A stretch of DNA of 64,000 bases from an uncultured Elusimicrobia bacterium (GTDB lineage Bacteria; Elusimicrobiota; Endomicrobiia; Endomicrobiales; CAIRNS01), in the NCBI GenBank assembly GCA_903880015.1, contig CAIRNS010000001.1, positions 59,413 to 123,412 on the forward strand, written 5' to 3'. A program made the position numbers and the translations under genes. Positions 9,548 through 18,410 of the stretch are shown here, one piece after another. Below the pieces are notes generated by a model. It saw only the letters and a program-made list of their open reading frames with translations. It was not told the origin of the DNA and did no database searches. Each line of letters starts with the position of its first letter. The first letter of the stretch is position 1.

Positions 9548-10640
9548 AAAAGTGCTGTGCATAATAAACAGTATATCTGCGGGCGGCGCGGAGCAGGTGC
9601 TCCAGAATATACTGCGATACTATAACAGGGACTGTTTATCACTTGAAATTTGTGTTCTGCATAAAACAGGCAAAGAAAGATTTCTCATTGTCGCGGATGT
9701 ACCTATACATTATTTGTACGCGGAATCGTGGGGATGGTACGCCGGTGCCTTGATCCGATTTATAGTACTGACAGTCAGGATTAAGCCATCTCTGCTTTTT
9801 TCAAGTCTTGTAAAATCAAATATTATCGCTGCCATAGCTGGATGGTTAACCGGAATTCCGGTAGTCATGAGCGAACACGGACCGACACATTTATACATTA
9901 ACGACTATGCTTATCCGTGTATTGCCCGCGCAATCATGAAAATGGCGTATACATCAGCTCGCAATATAATAGCGGTTTCTCAGGCAGGCAAAGAAAGCAT
10001 ACTTTCCGTCTTTCCTAAATGCCGAGAGAGAATTATGGTAATTCATAATGGCATCGATATTGACGAAATACAAAAGAAAGCAGCATTTGCTCAATTTATT
10101 ATACGGACACCGTATGTGGTGGCCTGCGGTAGGCTTTCACCCGAAAAGAATTTTTCACTGCTTATTGAATCGGTTGCTGCTTTAAATAGTACATACTCTC
10201 TTGACTATCCTCTTTGTATAATCGGAGAAGGCAGTCAACGCGAGGAACTAACGCACTTAGCCCGCCAACGCGGTGTTCGGCTGACGCTACCCGGATTTAT
10301 TGACAATCCCTATCCGATTATTGCCGGCGGGAAGGCTTTTGTTATGACATCGTTCTATGAATCTTTCCCACTGGTTGCGCTGGAAGCTATGACATGCAGA
10401 ACAACCGTTGTCGCCATCAATAGCCCCGGCGGGATCCGTGAGGTTCTGCGCGATGGGGAGAACTGTCTCATTCCTGCAGGGGTGCACCCGCAGGAAATAG
10501 CTGAATCATTGAATCGAATACTCACAGACACGTTACTAGATCAGTGCCTTACGCAAACTGCTGCTAACGATGTAAAAAAGCATTTCAGCGTTCAATTAAT
10601 GATACATCAGTACGATGATATATTGTCACGCAAGTCATGA
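9537..10640 (+). CDS. GT4-family glycosyltransferase
   Basis: GT-B retaining glycosyltransferase, 367 residues. The N-terminal half opens with the donor/acceptor loop INSISAGGAEQVLQN. The C-terminal half is a Glycos_transf_1 domain with VACGRLSPEKNF, IIGEGSQRE and the EX7E motif in ESFPLVALEAM. It is cytosolic or peripheral to the membrane and should extend a lipid-linked oligosaccharide. It overlaps asnB by 11 bases and its 3' end overlaps the longer reading of the next frame, so it sits in one operon with both. Donor and acceptor sugars cannot be assigned. Confidence 0.87.
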   Translation: MTPKKVLCIINSISAGGAEQVLQNILRYYNRDCLSLEICVLHKTGKERFLIVADVPIHYLYAESWGWYAGALIRFIVLTVRIKPSLLFSSLVKSNIIAAIAGWLTGIPVVMSEHGPTHLYINDYAYPCIARAIMKMAYTSARNIIAVSQAGKESILSVFPKCRERIMVIHNGIDIDEIQKKAAFAQFIIRTPYVVACGRLSPEKNFSLLIESVAALNSTYSLDYPLCIIGEGSQREELTHLARQRGVRLTLPGFIDNPYPIIAGGKAFVMTSFYESFPLVALEAMTCRTTVVAINSPGGIREVLRDGENCLIPAGVHPQEIAESLNRILTDTLLDQCLTQTAANDVKKHFSVQLMIHQYDDILSRKS

Positions 10641-10681
10641 AAAGCTATGATACCAAGAGGACAGGATCAACGGGAGGCATC

Positions 10682-11974
10682 ATGATCGAGATTTCGAAAA
10701 AGATTCAGTCGATAACAGCACGCATCGGCATAATCGGATTAGGATATCGCGGACTACCCCTGGCGATAGAATTTGCGAAAATAGGATATTCAGTAACCGG
10801 GTTTGACAGCGACGCCGCAAGAATCACTACCATCGGAAAAGGGGTTTCATCCATCAGCGATGTACCGTCAACGATAATAAAAATTTTATTAAACCGTAAA
10901 ACGCTTGCGGTGTCGGCGGATTTTTCAAAACTAAAAAAAATGGATGTTATTATTGTCTGTGAACCGATCCCTGTTCCTCGCACCAAAGGACCGGAAGAGT
11001 TTTCACATCTTTCCGCTGCAAAAGAAGCAGCTGAGCATATTCACAAAGGACAATTGATTGTCATGGAAACTACAAGCTATCCAGGAGCAACACGAGAATT
11101 GGTGTTGCCGCTGATGAAGAAAAAGGGCTTAAGATGCGGCAAGGATTTTTATCTTGCGTTTAGCCCTGGCAGGGTCGATCCGGGAAACCCGCGTAATTCA
11201 ATTCATTCTACAACCAAGATTATAGGGGGAATAACCCCCCAATGCGGGGAACTTACTACGGCACTTTTTAATAAGATTACTACTGTCTACACAGTATCAT
11301 CACCTGAGATTGCCGAAGCTGCGGCTCTGCTGGAAAACACTTTCAGAACAGTAAATGTCGCTTTGGTCAACGAATTGGCTTTGCTGTGCGACAAACTCAA
11401 GATTGATGTTTGGCAAGTAATCGATGCTGCGAGCACAAAATCCTTTGGATTTGTCCCTTTTTACCCCGGCCCGGGTGTCGGAGGTCTGTCCCTCATGACG
11501 CCGCCATACGGGCAGTCGGAGAACCTAAAAATATTTAATTCTTATTCGCGCATTACCGCTTTAGCTAATGAAATGAATTCAAAAATGCCCGACTTCGTAG
11601 CGGCAAAAATCATAGACGCACTCATCGCGCGAGGGATAAAGATTTCAAAATCAAAAGTTCTCCTTCTGGGAGTCGCTTATAAAAAGGATGTCGGCGAAGT
11701 TTACGGATCGCCGACCATTGAATTAATCAGGATCTTATCTGAAAAGATGATAAGAATTGATTATTTCGACCAATTGGTGCCATCGATACATGTTACTAAT
11801 ACGGTTCTCAAATCATTGCCTGATTTAAAAACCATCGGACGCTATGACGCGGTGGCTATACTTACCAATCATACCGGACTCGATTACAAATTGATCGTTC
11901 AGCATTCACGATTGATAATAGACAGCCGCAATGCTACCAAAGGAATTACCAGCGACAAGATTATTAAACTGTAA
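10682..11974 (+). CDS. Nucleotide-sugar dehydrogenase homologue lacking catalytic residues
   Basis: Homologue of WbpA/WecC UDP-sugar 6-dehydrogenases, 430 residues, with a complete three-domain length and an N-terminal Rossmann motif (IGIIGLGYRGLPLA, normally GYVG). Start chosen at 10682 because GGGAGG lies 6 bases upstream; an ATG at 10637 overlaps the previous gene but has no such site. The fold is well kept (LLENTFRTVN, LGVAYKKD, PFYPGPGVGG), yet key residues are changed: the usual SPERVDPG reads SPGRVDPG (Gly163), the catalytic Lys before LLEN is Ala215, and GGHCIPVDP reads GGLSLMTPP so that the catalytic Cys is Ser270 and its His neighbour is Leu. The RESP motif near the C-terminus is YGSP. 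It is unlikely to be a normal dehydrogenase; a pseudoenzyme with a binding or regulatory role, or a changed reaction, is inferred. The frame is intact. Confidence 0.85.
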   Translation: MIEISKKIQSITARIGIIGLGYRGLPLAIEFAKIGYSVTGFDSDAARITTIGKGVSSISDVPSTIIKILLNRKTLAVSADFSKLKKMDVIIVCEPIPVPRTKGPEEFSHLSAAKEAAEHIHKGQLIVMETTSYPGATRELVLPLMKKKGLRCGKDFYLAFSPGRVDPGNPRNSIHSTTKIIGGITPQCGELTTALFNKITTVYTVSSPEIAEAAALLENTFRTVNVALVNELALLCDKLKIDVWQVIDAASTKSFGFVPFYPGPGVGGLSLMTPPYGQSENLKIFNSYSRITALANEMNSKMPDFVAAKIIDALIARGIKISKSKVLLLGVAYKKDVGEVYGSPTIELIRILSEKMIRIDYFDQLVPSIHVTNTVLKSLPDLKTIGRYDAVAILTNHTGLDYKLIVQHSRLIIDSRNATKGITSDKIIKL

Positions 11975-12017
11975 ATTACTGCATCCGTATCATTTCACAA
12001 TAATGGGGTAAAAAAAA

Positions 12018-12755
12018 ATGAAAACCGTTGTAGTCATGCCGGCGTATAACGCCGAGAAAACACTCAAGAAAACGATAGACGCTATACCTGCCGGTAGCGT
12101 TGATGAAATAATACTGGTTGACGACGCATCTCGTGACAATACCGCTGCGTTGGCAAAAAGTTTAGGCATCAAAGTGGTTGTGCATGAAGAAAATATCGGT
12201 TATGGCGGCAACCAAAAAACCTGTTACCGTACTGCTTTGGCAGCCGGTGCAGATATAGTCGTTATGCTTCATCCCGACTATCAGTATGATCCGCGGATAG
12301 TGCCTTATTTGACCGGGTTCATTAAAGAAGATATTTGCGATATCATGCTGGCCAACCGCATCCGCACCCGACAGGAAGCCATTGGCGGAGGCATGCCGTT
12401 ATATAAATATATTTCAAACAGGTTCCTGACATTTGTGGAGAATCTGTTCCTTGGATTAAATCTGGGGGAGTATCATACAGGCTATCGCGCCTATTCGCGC
12501 AAAGCCCTTGAAATGATTCCGTGGGAGCGTGCATCGAATGATTTTGTGTTTGACCAGCAGTTTCTTATTCAAGCCGCGTCGCTCGGCTTGCGTATCGGAG
12601 AGGTGCCGGTTTCAGCCAAATATTTTCCGGAGGCGTCTTCGATTAATTTTGCCAGAAGCGCCCGGTACGGCCTTGAGACATTATGGAACATTGCCCGCTA
12701 TGTTTTCCATCGATGCGGATGTAAACAGAATTTATTTCTGCCACTAAAAGGATAA
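12018..12755 (+). CDS. GT2-family glycosyltransferase (DPM1-like, soluble)
   Basis: Short family 2 glycosyltransferase of 245 residues. It begins VVVMPAYNAEKTL, then ILVDDASRDNT, GYGGNQKT and the metal-site motif MLHPDYQYDP, followed by HTGYRAYSR. This matches DPM1-like enzymes that load a sugar onto a polyprenyl phosphate carrier. Unlike the GT2 protein at 4903 it has no hydrophobic tail, so membrane association must be peripheral. It lies 43 bases after the dehydrogenase homologue and 7 bases before a large GT-C-like membrane protein, its likely user of the lipid-linked sugar. Confidence 0.85.
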   Translation: MKTVVVMPAYNAEKTLKKTIDAIPAGSVDEIILVDDASRDNTAALAKSLGIKVVVHEENIGYGGNQKTCYRTALAAGADIVVMLHPDYQYDPRIVPYLTGFIKEDICDIMLANRIRTRQEAIGGGMPLYKYISNRFLTFVENLFLGLNLGEYHTGYRAYSRKALEMIPWERASNDFVFDQQFLIQAASLGLRIGEVPVSAKYFPEASSINFARSARYGLETLWNIARYVFHRCGCKQNLFLPLKG

Positions 12756-12762
12756 CGGATTA

Positions 12763-14784
12763 ATGCCACCTATTGTGTTCCCGCTTATCGGCGCTTCTTG
12801 GCTGATTATATTGTTTCTTAATTATTGCTTAGCCTTTCCACCTGTACCCCTGCTTAGTTTTCTTGCGTGGCCTTCTTTTTCCATCGGCAAACATCTTTTT
12901 GTTTCTCTCATTAACGGTGCATGGCTACTCTTCTTCGTAGCCGCAGCATACGGCTATGGCAGTTTTCTTTTGCAAAGAATTGTACGCAAAGCAATAATCC
13001 TTACGCAACTTGAGCATATACTCTTTTCTTTACCTATAGGATTCACCGTTTTGTCTTTAGTTGTATTGGGAGGCAACAGTATTGCCATAACTTCCACGTG
13101 GTTTTACTTCACCGTGCTCACAGCGGGATGCGGAGTCGCCACTATCTCGGCTTATGACAGTGTCAACTCATTGATTAATCGTATACGCGGCATCACAACT
13201 ACAGACATCCTCGCGCTGATATTCGTTGCTATTCCCTGCATCATCAGCCTTGTCGGGGCGTTAGCACCCTCAACTCAATTCGATGCCCTCGTTTATCATT
13301 TGGAACTGCCGACTCGCTACCTAGCGCACGGCGGATTATATGCTGTGCCGGCAAATCTTTTTTTCTCATTTCCGCAATTAATAGAGATGCTGTTTCAAAT
13401 GGGCATAGCACTACACGGGGACACCGTAGCGTCCCTGACAGCATGGATATTTTATCCAATGACTGCACTGGCTATATACGCCTTCTGCAGTCGTTTTAAC
13501 CCGGGGCCCACCGGAAAAGCTCTTGGTTACCTTTCAGCAATAATATGGCTCTATCTCCCGCAGGCTTTTCTTGTCTCAACTGGTGCTTTTGTTGACATTG
13601 CGCTTGCTTTTTATCTGACTATGGGAATATTTGCGTTGTTTTTGTGGCGCGAAAATTCAGCATCTCCATCTTTACTTCTCTTAAGCGGCATACTCAGCGG
13701 CGGCGCCTGTGGAATTAAATACACAGGAAGTATTTTGCTCGCATACGGATTGCTCATGATAATCTTCACCGCTCCGCGCAATATGAGAATAGCATCATTT
13801 TCAATTTATTTTCTTTCAGCTGTCACTGTTTTTTTTTCATGGGTTATAAAAAATATTGTTTTTCTAAATAACCCTTTGGCGCCCTGGGGCACACAAATAT
13901 TCAACCATTCGTTGCTAACGAGCGCGGTAGCACAATCTTATCTATCGCATATCGCCGGTCACGGCACATCATTTCACGGGATAGTAAATATTTTCATGTT
14001 GCCGTGGAATATGACAGTACATGGATTCGCGTTCGGCGGGGGGTTTGATATTATAGGACCGCTGTATCTTTTGTATTTTCCTTGTTTATTCCTGGTAAGA
14101 TTTCGCTTGTTTTCTGACGAAAAAAATAGTAGCATACATAGAGATTTTTTTGCTATCATATTTTTTTACAGTATTGTCTGGTTTTTTACCGGCAAAGTAC
14201 TGCGTTTTATGCTCCCGATTATTCCATTTTTGAGCATTATGATCGCTGGTGGACTGCTGGCGGCATTGCGGAATGGATATTTTCTCAAGATTACCGCTGT
14301 AACCGTGTTCATTGCGGCAATAGTGCATAATGTGCTTATGGCAAATATGGTCTTGTCATATATTCAGCCGGCTAAGGTAGTTTTAGGTGGGCAATCGCGC
14401 GAGCAGTATTTGGGCCAAAAGCTATTTTACTACCGCGGGGTATCAGCCGCAAACGCTTTGCTGGGACAGAATACGCGTGTCCTGTATTTTGGCGAAACGC
14501 GCGGATACTACTATAACGGCGACCATTACACACCAAGCTTTCACGACATAAACCCCTTAATCGAAACTGCTAACCTCGTTGATAGTGCGGGATCACTGGC
14601 TCAACAACTTGCCAAGCAGGGATTTACTCACTTGTTCGTTGCTCATTTTGACGTAAAGCGACTGGGGTGGGAGGATCGGTTTACCGCAAATGGATTGGCT
14701 GTGTGGAAATCTTTTCAGAAAACCTATTTGAAGTCTTTGTATGCTGATCAATACTGTGAACTCTATGCAATCACTAAATCTTAA
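12763..14784 (+). CDS. GT-C-like integral membrane glycosyltransferase (PMT/ArnT-like)
   Basis: Large membrane protein of 673 residues with roughly 13-14 hydrophobic helices. The first long loop after the fifth or sixth helix carries GALAPSTQFDALVYHLELP, a block seen in PMT/ArnT-like GT-C proteins in which the Asp would be the catalytic acid. A soluble C-terminal part of about 120 residues contains LYFGETRGYYYNGDH and FTHLFVAHFD. These proteins take sugars from polyprenyl-phosphate donors and act on the periplasmic side. The gene follows a DPM1-like GT2 gene by 7 bases and overlaps the WecA/MraY-type gene. The specific substrate is unknown, and the GT-C assignment rests on motif resemblance only. 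Confidence 0.65.
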   Translation: MPPIVFPLIGASWLIILFLNYCLAFPPVPLLSFLAWPSFSIGKHLFVSLINGAWLLFFVAAAYGYGSFLLQRIVRKAIILTQLEHILFSLPIGFTVLSLVVLGGNSIAITSTWFYFTVLTAGCGVATISAYDSVNSLINRIRGITTTDILALIFVAIPCIISLVGALAPSTQFDALVYHLELPTRYLAHGGLYAVPANLFFSFPQLIEMLFQMGIALHGDTVASLTAWIFYPMTALAIYAFCSRFNPGPTGKALGYLSAIIWLYLPQAFLVSTGAFVDIALAFYLTMGIFALFLWRENSASPSLLLLSGILSGGACGIKYTGSILLAYGLLMIIFTAPRNMRIASFSIYFLSAVTVFFSWVIKNIVFLNNPLAPWGTQIFNHSLLTSAVAQSYLSHIAGHGTSFHGIVNIFMLPWNMTVHGFAFGGGFDIIGPLYLLYFPCLFLVRFRLFSDEKNSSIHRDFFAIIFFYSIVWFFTGKVLRFMLPIIPFLSIMIAGGLLAALRNGYFLKITAVTVFIAAIVHNVLMANMVLSYIQPAKVVLGGQSREQYLGQKLFYYRGVSAANALLGQNTRVLYFGETRGYYYNGDHYTPSFHDINPLIETANLVDSAGSLAQQLAKQGFTHLFVAHFDVKRLGWEDRFTANGLAVWKSFQKTYLKSLYADQYCELYAITKS

Positions 14785-15808
14785 CTCACCTTCGCTGTAT
14801 TTTTTAACACTATCCACCGCTTTTCTCATTTCGTGGGGATTGACACCGCTAATGCGAAACATAGCGCTCAAACTCAATATCATTGATCACCCACATTCAG
14901 ATGTCAAAACACACCGGCTTTCCACGCCGTACCTGGGGGGGATGGCTATTTGGATCGGCTGGGCGATCAGTTTATTTGTAGTCCGTTATTTTACTCATTT
15001 TCCTACGGGGACCCTGCACAGTTTACGGGGAGTTTTGGCAGGAAGTTTTATTATCCTTATTCTGGGACTTATAGACGATATGGTCCCCCGCGGCCTGGGA
15101 TTTAAAAAGAAGTTTTTAGTGCAGGTGCTGGCCGCCGTCGTCATACTATTGTTTGACATACAGATTCATTTTGTAAACCCACCTTTCATAGCCATAGCAT
15201 TCACTATCGTCTGGATTGTCGGGATTACCAATGCATTTAATATCATCGACATCATGGACGGATTGTCCGGCGGCATCGCCATCATCGCCAGCATAGCGTT
15301 TCTGGTTATTGCTTTGCCATCAGAAATGATTTATGTTAATTTTTGCGCGGTAGCTCTTGCCGGCGCTTGTTCGGGGTTTTTGCCATTTAATTTTTCGAAA
15401 ACTAAAAAGATTTTTATGGGTGATACCGGCAGTTTATCCATTGGGTTCATATTGGCAGCGATTTCAGTGGGGACATCCTACACAAAAGAAAACTATATCG
15501 GACTGTTCGCGCCATTGCTGATTTTGGCAATTCCTTTATACGACACCCTGCTGGTGATGATACTCCGCTTAAAAAAGGGGCAATCTCCTTTTCTGGGCAG
15601 CAAAGATCATTTTGCTTTGCGCCTTGAGAAAATGGGATTAAACCGCACGCAAATCCTCATGGTTTCCTATGCCGCAGGCATAATTCTTGCCATAGCCGCA
15701 TACTGCGTCACATGGTTTGATACCGCTCCCGCAATAATCGTTTTTGTTTTTACCGGATTAAGCGCTCTTCTCATTGGCTACTGGTTAAATAAGGTTAAGA
15801 TAGATTAA
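14765..15808 (+). CDS. Undecaprenyl-phosphate sugar-1-phosphate transferase (WecA/MraY family)
   Basis: Polytopic phosphoglycosyl transferase of about 347 residues, expected to move an N-acetylhexosamine-1-phosphate from UDP to undecaprenyl phosphate and so start a glycan chain. The catalytic motifs are present in order: GLIDDMVPRG on the first large cytoplasmic loop, then NAFNIIDIMDGLSGG, then FMGDTGSLSIGF. About ten membrane helices are visible. Lack of MurNAc-pentapeptide-type C-terminal motifs and the glycan context favour WecA/WbcO-like over MraY. Two starts fit (14741 or 14765); the second is used because it gives the smaller overlap with the upstream gene, but neither has a good ribosome site. 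Confidence 0.85.
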   Translation: MQSLNLNSPSLYFLTLSTAFLISWGLTPLMRNIALKLNIIDHPHSDVKTHRLSTPYLGGMAIWIGWAISLFVVRYFTHFPTGTLHSLRGVLAGSFIILILGLIDDMVPRGLGFKKKFLVQVLAAVVILLFDIQIHFVNPPFIAIAFTIVWIVGITNAFNIIDIMDGLSGGIAIIASIAFLVIALPSEMIYVNFCAVALAGACSGFLPFNFSKTKKIFMGDTGSLSIGFILAAISVGTSYTKENYIGLFAPLLILAIPLYDTLLVMILRLKKGQSPFLGSKDHFALRLEKMGLNRTQILMVSYAAGIILAIAAYCVTWFDTAPAIIVFVFTGLSALLIGYWLNKVKID

Positions 15809-15809
15809 T

Positions 15810-17111
15810 ATGCCTGAGATAATTATAATCGGTGCCGGATTGACTGGCCTTTCATGCGCCCGTTTTCTTAAACAGCCGTTTCTACTGCTTGAAAAGACCG
15901 GCAATCCGGGAGGACTTTGCTCCTCGGAGACACGCAATGGATTTGTCTTTGACCATTCCGGACATTTCCTGCACATGAAAGACGTCCGGGTAAAGAAGCT
16001 CGTTGCGAGTATTCTCAAGAACAATCTTACTTTAATCCAGCGCAATGCATGGATATACACTCACCAATCAACAATCCCTTTTCCTTTTCAGGCACATTTA
16101 TCGTATCTTCCTGACGGTCTAAAAAAAGAATGTCTTGACGGGATCCGTCAGAGGAATGGCGAGTCGCTACCGGCATCTTCATCCCTGTATGCGTGGTCTA
16201 TGGCGACCTTTGGCTCCGGAATAACCCGTTATTTCATGAAACCTTATAATGAAAAACTCTGGACGGTTTCCAGTCGTGTTTTGCGTGCCGACTGGTGCGC
16301 ACCGTTTGTTCCGCGCCCGACTATAGCCGAAATGACGGCAAGCGCCACTGCTGACTCCGCAAAAAAATTCGGATATAACGCCCATTTCAATTACTTCAAG
16401 CGGGGGGGGTGTCAGTCGCTGATAAACGCTTTCGCCGCATCTGTGCCTTCTATCGCTTACCATACTTCCCCCAAAAAGATATGCGCTGCTAAACGCGAGA
16501 TGCAACTTTCTAATGGCAAAGTTCTTAGCTACACATCGTTGGTTTCCACCCAACCCCTGTATGCGCTTATCGATCACATTGCTGACGCGCCGCCGGCAGT
16601 TCGTGCCGCCCGTCAACGCCTCCGGTGGAATACAGTAATCTGCTACAATGTCGCGGTACGCAAGGGCACACCGAATCAACCCATTGCCGGCGGACGGCAC
16701 TGGGTATATTTCCCGGAAAAGAAATTTCCATTTTATCGCGTCGGTGTATATTCAAACATTATGCCAGCAATGGCTCCGAAAGGGTATGCATCACTGTATG
16801 TTGAAATAAGTCATCGGCCTGACGACCGAGTCAACGAAAAGACGGAAATCGCGGCTATCACTCGCGCATTGTACGAATCCCGCATGCTATCTGTCGATGA
16901 TCATATTGAATTTGCATGCGCGTCACCCATTAAATGCGCCTATGTGATTTTCGACAAATCCCGTACAGCGGCGGTCTCAACTATTCAGTCGTGGCTCACC
17001 GCAAACAATATTTATTCCATCGGTCGTTACGGCGCATGGGAATATTCATTTATGGAAAAAAATATTATTGACGGGATGGAAACTGCGCACACCTTGAATC
17101 TATGCCGATAA
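15810..17111 (+). CDS. FAD-dependent oxidoreductase, amine oxidase/protoporphyrinogen oxidase-like
   Basis: Flavoprotein of 433 residues. The dinucleotide-binding motif IIIGAGLTGLSCARFL begins at residue 5, with an acidic strand end LLEKTGNPGG and the FDHSGHFLH block that contacts FAD in this superfamily. Near the C-terminus SIGRYGAWEYSFMEKNIIDG closes the FAD site. Homologues in polysaccharide clusters are annotated as amine-oxidase or UDP-galactopyranose-mutase-like proteins, but the arginines that define a true mutase cannot be confirmed by eye, so no reaction is assigned. It starts one base after the WecA-like stop and overlaps the next glycosyltransferase by 10 bases, so it is part of the same operon. 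Confidence 0.78.
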   Translation: MPEIIIIGAGLTGLSCARFLKQPFLLLEKTGNPGGLCSSETRNGFVFDHSGHFLHMKDVRVKKLVASILKNNLTLIQRNAWIYTHQSTIPFPFQAHLSYLPDGLKKECLDGIRQRNGESLPASSSLYAWSMATFGSGITRYFMKPYNEKLWTVSSRVLRADWCAPFVPRPTIAEMTASATADSAKKFGYNAHFNYFKRGGCQSLINAFAASVPSIAYHTSPKKICAAKREMQLSNGKVLSYTSLVSTQPLYALIDHIADAPPAVRAARQRLRWNTVICYNVAVRKGTPNQPIAGGRHWVYFPEKKFPFYRVGVYSNIMPAMAPKGYASLYVEISHRPDDRVNEKTEIAAITRALYESRMLSVDDHIEFACASPIKCAYVIFDKSRTAAVSTIQSWLTANNIYSIGRYGAWEYSFMEKNIIDGMETAHTLNLCR

Positions 17112-18259
17112 AAATCTGCCATATTATTACCAAGCTTGAATTGGGCGGTGCCCAGCAAAACACCTTGTACACCCTGCGCCATCTTTCGCGTGAACTGTAC
17201 ATGCCGTTTCTTATCGCCGGAACAGGCGGTTTGCTTGACCACGAGGCGGCATCGGACACGAGTTTTACAACTTATTTTATACCTGAACTGGTCCGCTCCG
17301 TTCTTCCGTGGGGCGATTGTATCGCTGCCGTCAAGATATGGAAAATTCTGCGCGATCAAAAACCAGCGGTGGTGCATACCCATTCATCAAAAGCAGGTAT
17401 TCTGGGCAGGTGGGCAGCATGGTGTGCGGGCGTACCCGTAATCATTCACACCGTGCACGGGTTTGGATTCACCGATCAACAACGACCGCCGGTCAGATTA
17501 TTGTTTATCTTTGCGGAATGGCTCACTGTGTTAATAACTGACACATTGATTGTTGTGGCTACTGAAGACAAAAAGAAAGGTCTTGCCAATGGCATCGGAT
17601 GTGAAGATAAGTACATGGTCATCCGAAGCGGTATTGATATTCAATCCTTTAAGACCGCACTAGTAGACCGAGAAGCCGTTCGACGGGAATTTGCGATTTC
17701 ACCCACCGCCGCAGTTATTTCTTCCATCGGCCCGTTTAAACCGCAGAAAAACCTTGCTGACTTTGTCCGTGTTGCCGCTGCAATCTCCGCCCGGCGTAGC
17801 GATTGCATTTTTTTACTTGTTGGTGACGGCGAGCAGCGCCCCATGCTCGAGAAAATGTGCAGTGATGCCGGGATTACCGGACAGGTACGATTTCTGGGGT
17901 GGCGCACTGACACCGTGCGGATTCTCAGCGTTACCGATGTTTTCGTCATGACATCTTTATGGGAAGGGCTTCCCCGATCTATTGTGGAAGCCATGTGCAG
18001 GGGGATTCCGGTTGTTGCTAACGCGGTTGACGGGGTCAAAGAAATAGTCAAAAACGATCAGACCGGGTATCTTATCAAACCATTTGCCATCGAGGAAATG
18101 GCGTCAAAAATCATGCATTTACTAGACGAAAAAACCCTTTCTCATTCCTTGGGCGACAGGGGCAGGGAGTCCATCACCTCTGAGTTTGATATCAACATTA
18201 TGGTTCGCGAACAAGAAAAACTCTATGATGCCCTTGTGCACAACAGGAACACACGGTAA
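17102..18259 (+). CDS. GT4-family glycosyltransferase
   Basis: GT-B glycosyltransferase, 385 residues. N-terminal loop IITKLELGGAQQNTLY, then a central VHTHSSKAGILGRWAA motif typical of GT4 enzymes that build surface polysaccharides. The C-terminal donor domain has SIGPFKPQKN, LVGDGEQRP and the EX7E motif in EGLPRSIVEAM. It should add a sugar to the lipid-linked product begun by the WecA-like enzyme. It overlaps the FAD gene by 10 bases and is the last gene of the polysaccharide run; the following 150 bases carry the promoter of the next operon. No clear terminator was seen. Confidence 0.88.
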   Translation: MPIKICHIITKLELGGAQQNTLYTLRHLSRELYMPFLIAGTGGLLDHEAASDTSFTTYFIPELVRSVLPWGDCIAAVKIWKILRDQKPAVVHTHSSKAGILGRWAAWCAGVPVIIHTVHGFGFTDQQRPPVRLLFIFAEWLTVLITDTLIVVATEDKKKGLANGIGCEDKYMVIRSGIDIQSFKTALVDREAVRREFAISPTAAVISSIGPFKPQKNLADFVRVAAAISARRSDCIFLLVGDGEQRPMLEKMCSDAGITGQVRFLGWRTDTVRILSVTDVFVMTSLWEGLPRSIVEAMCRGIPVVANAVDGVKEIVKNDQTGYLIKPFAIEEMASKIMHLLDEKTLSHSLGDRGRESITSEFDINIMVREQEKLYDALVHNRNTR

Positions 18260-18321
18260 GTTTCCAACACGGCAAGACATCTAACGCTATAATCAATACC
18301 CTCCCCATTGACGGCAGACGG

Positions 18322-18350
18322 TTGACAATAAAACGCATTTGAGCTATCAT
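18322..18350 (+). promoter_or_regulatory. Sigma70-type promoter of the icd-to-etfA operon
   Basis: TTGACA (18322-18327) and TATCAT (18345-18350) are separated by exactly 17 bases, giving an expected start near 18357. A small inverted repeat GCTATC-N7-GATAGC (18343-18361) overlaps the -10 and could be an operator. The transcript would have a leader of about 55 bases before the icd ATG at 18411, which has the ribosome site AGGAG. Confidence 0.65.
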
Positions 18351-18410
18351 AATAAGATAGCGATGGATGCTTTTCCCTCGTTAAATGTAAAACTATTTTA
18401 GGAGATTATT

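Noticed and set aside
10637..10681. ATG overlapping the upstream stop as start of the dehydrogenase homologue
   Set aside because: No ribosome site is present there, and the added 15 residues are unlike family N-termini; GGGAGG marks the ATG at 10682. It remains possible through coupling.
16179..16700. 173-codon open frame on the minus strand
   Set aside because: It lies wholly inside the FAD oxidoreductase gene, which has clear family motifs; the antisense product is rich in Arg and Cys with no recognisable domain.
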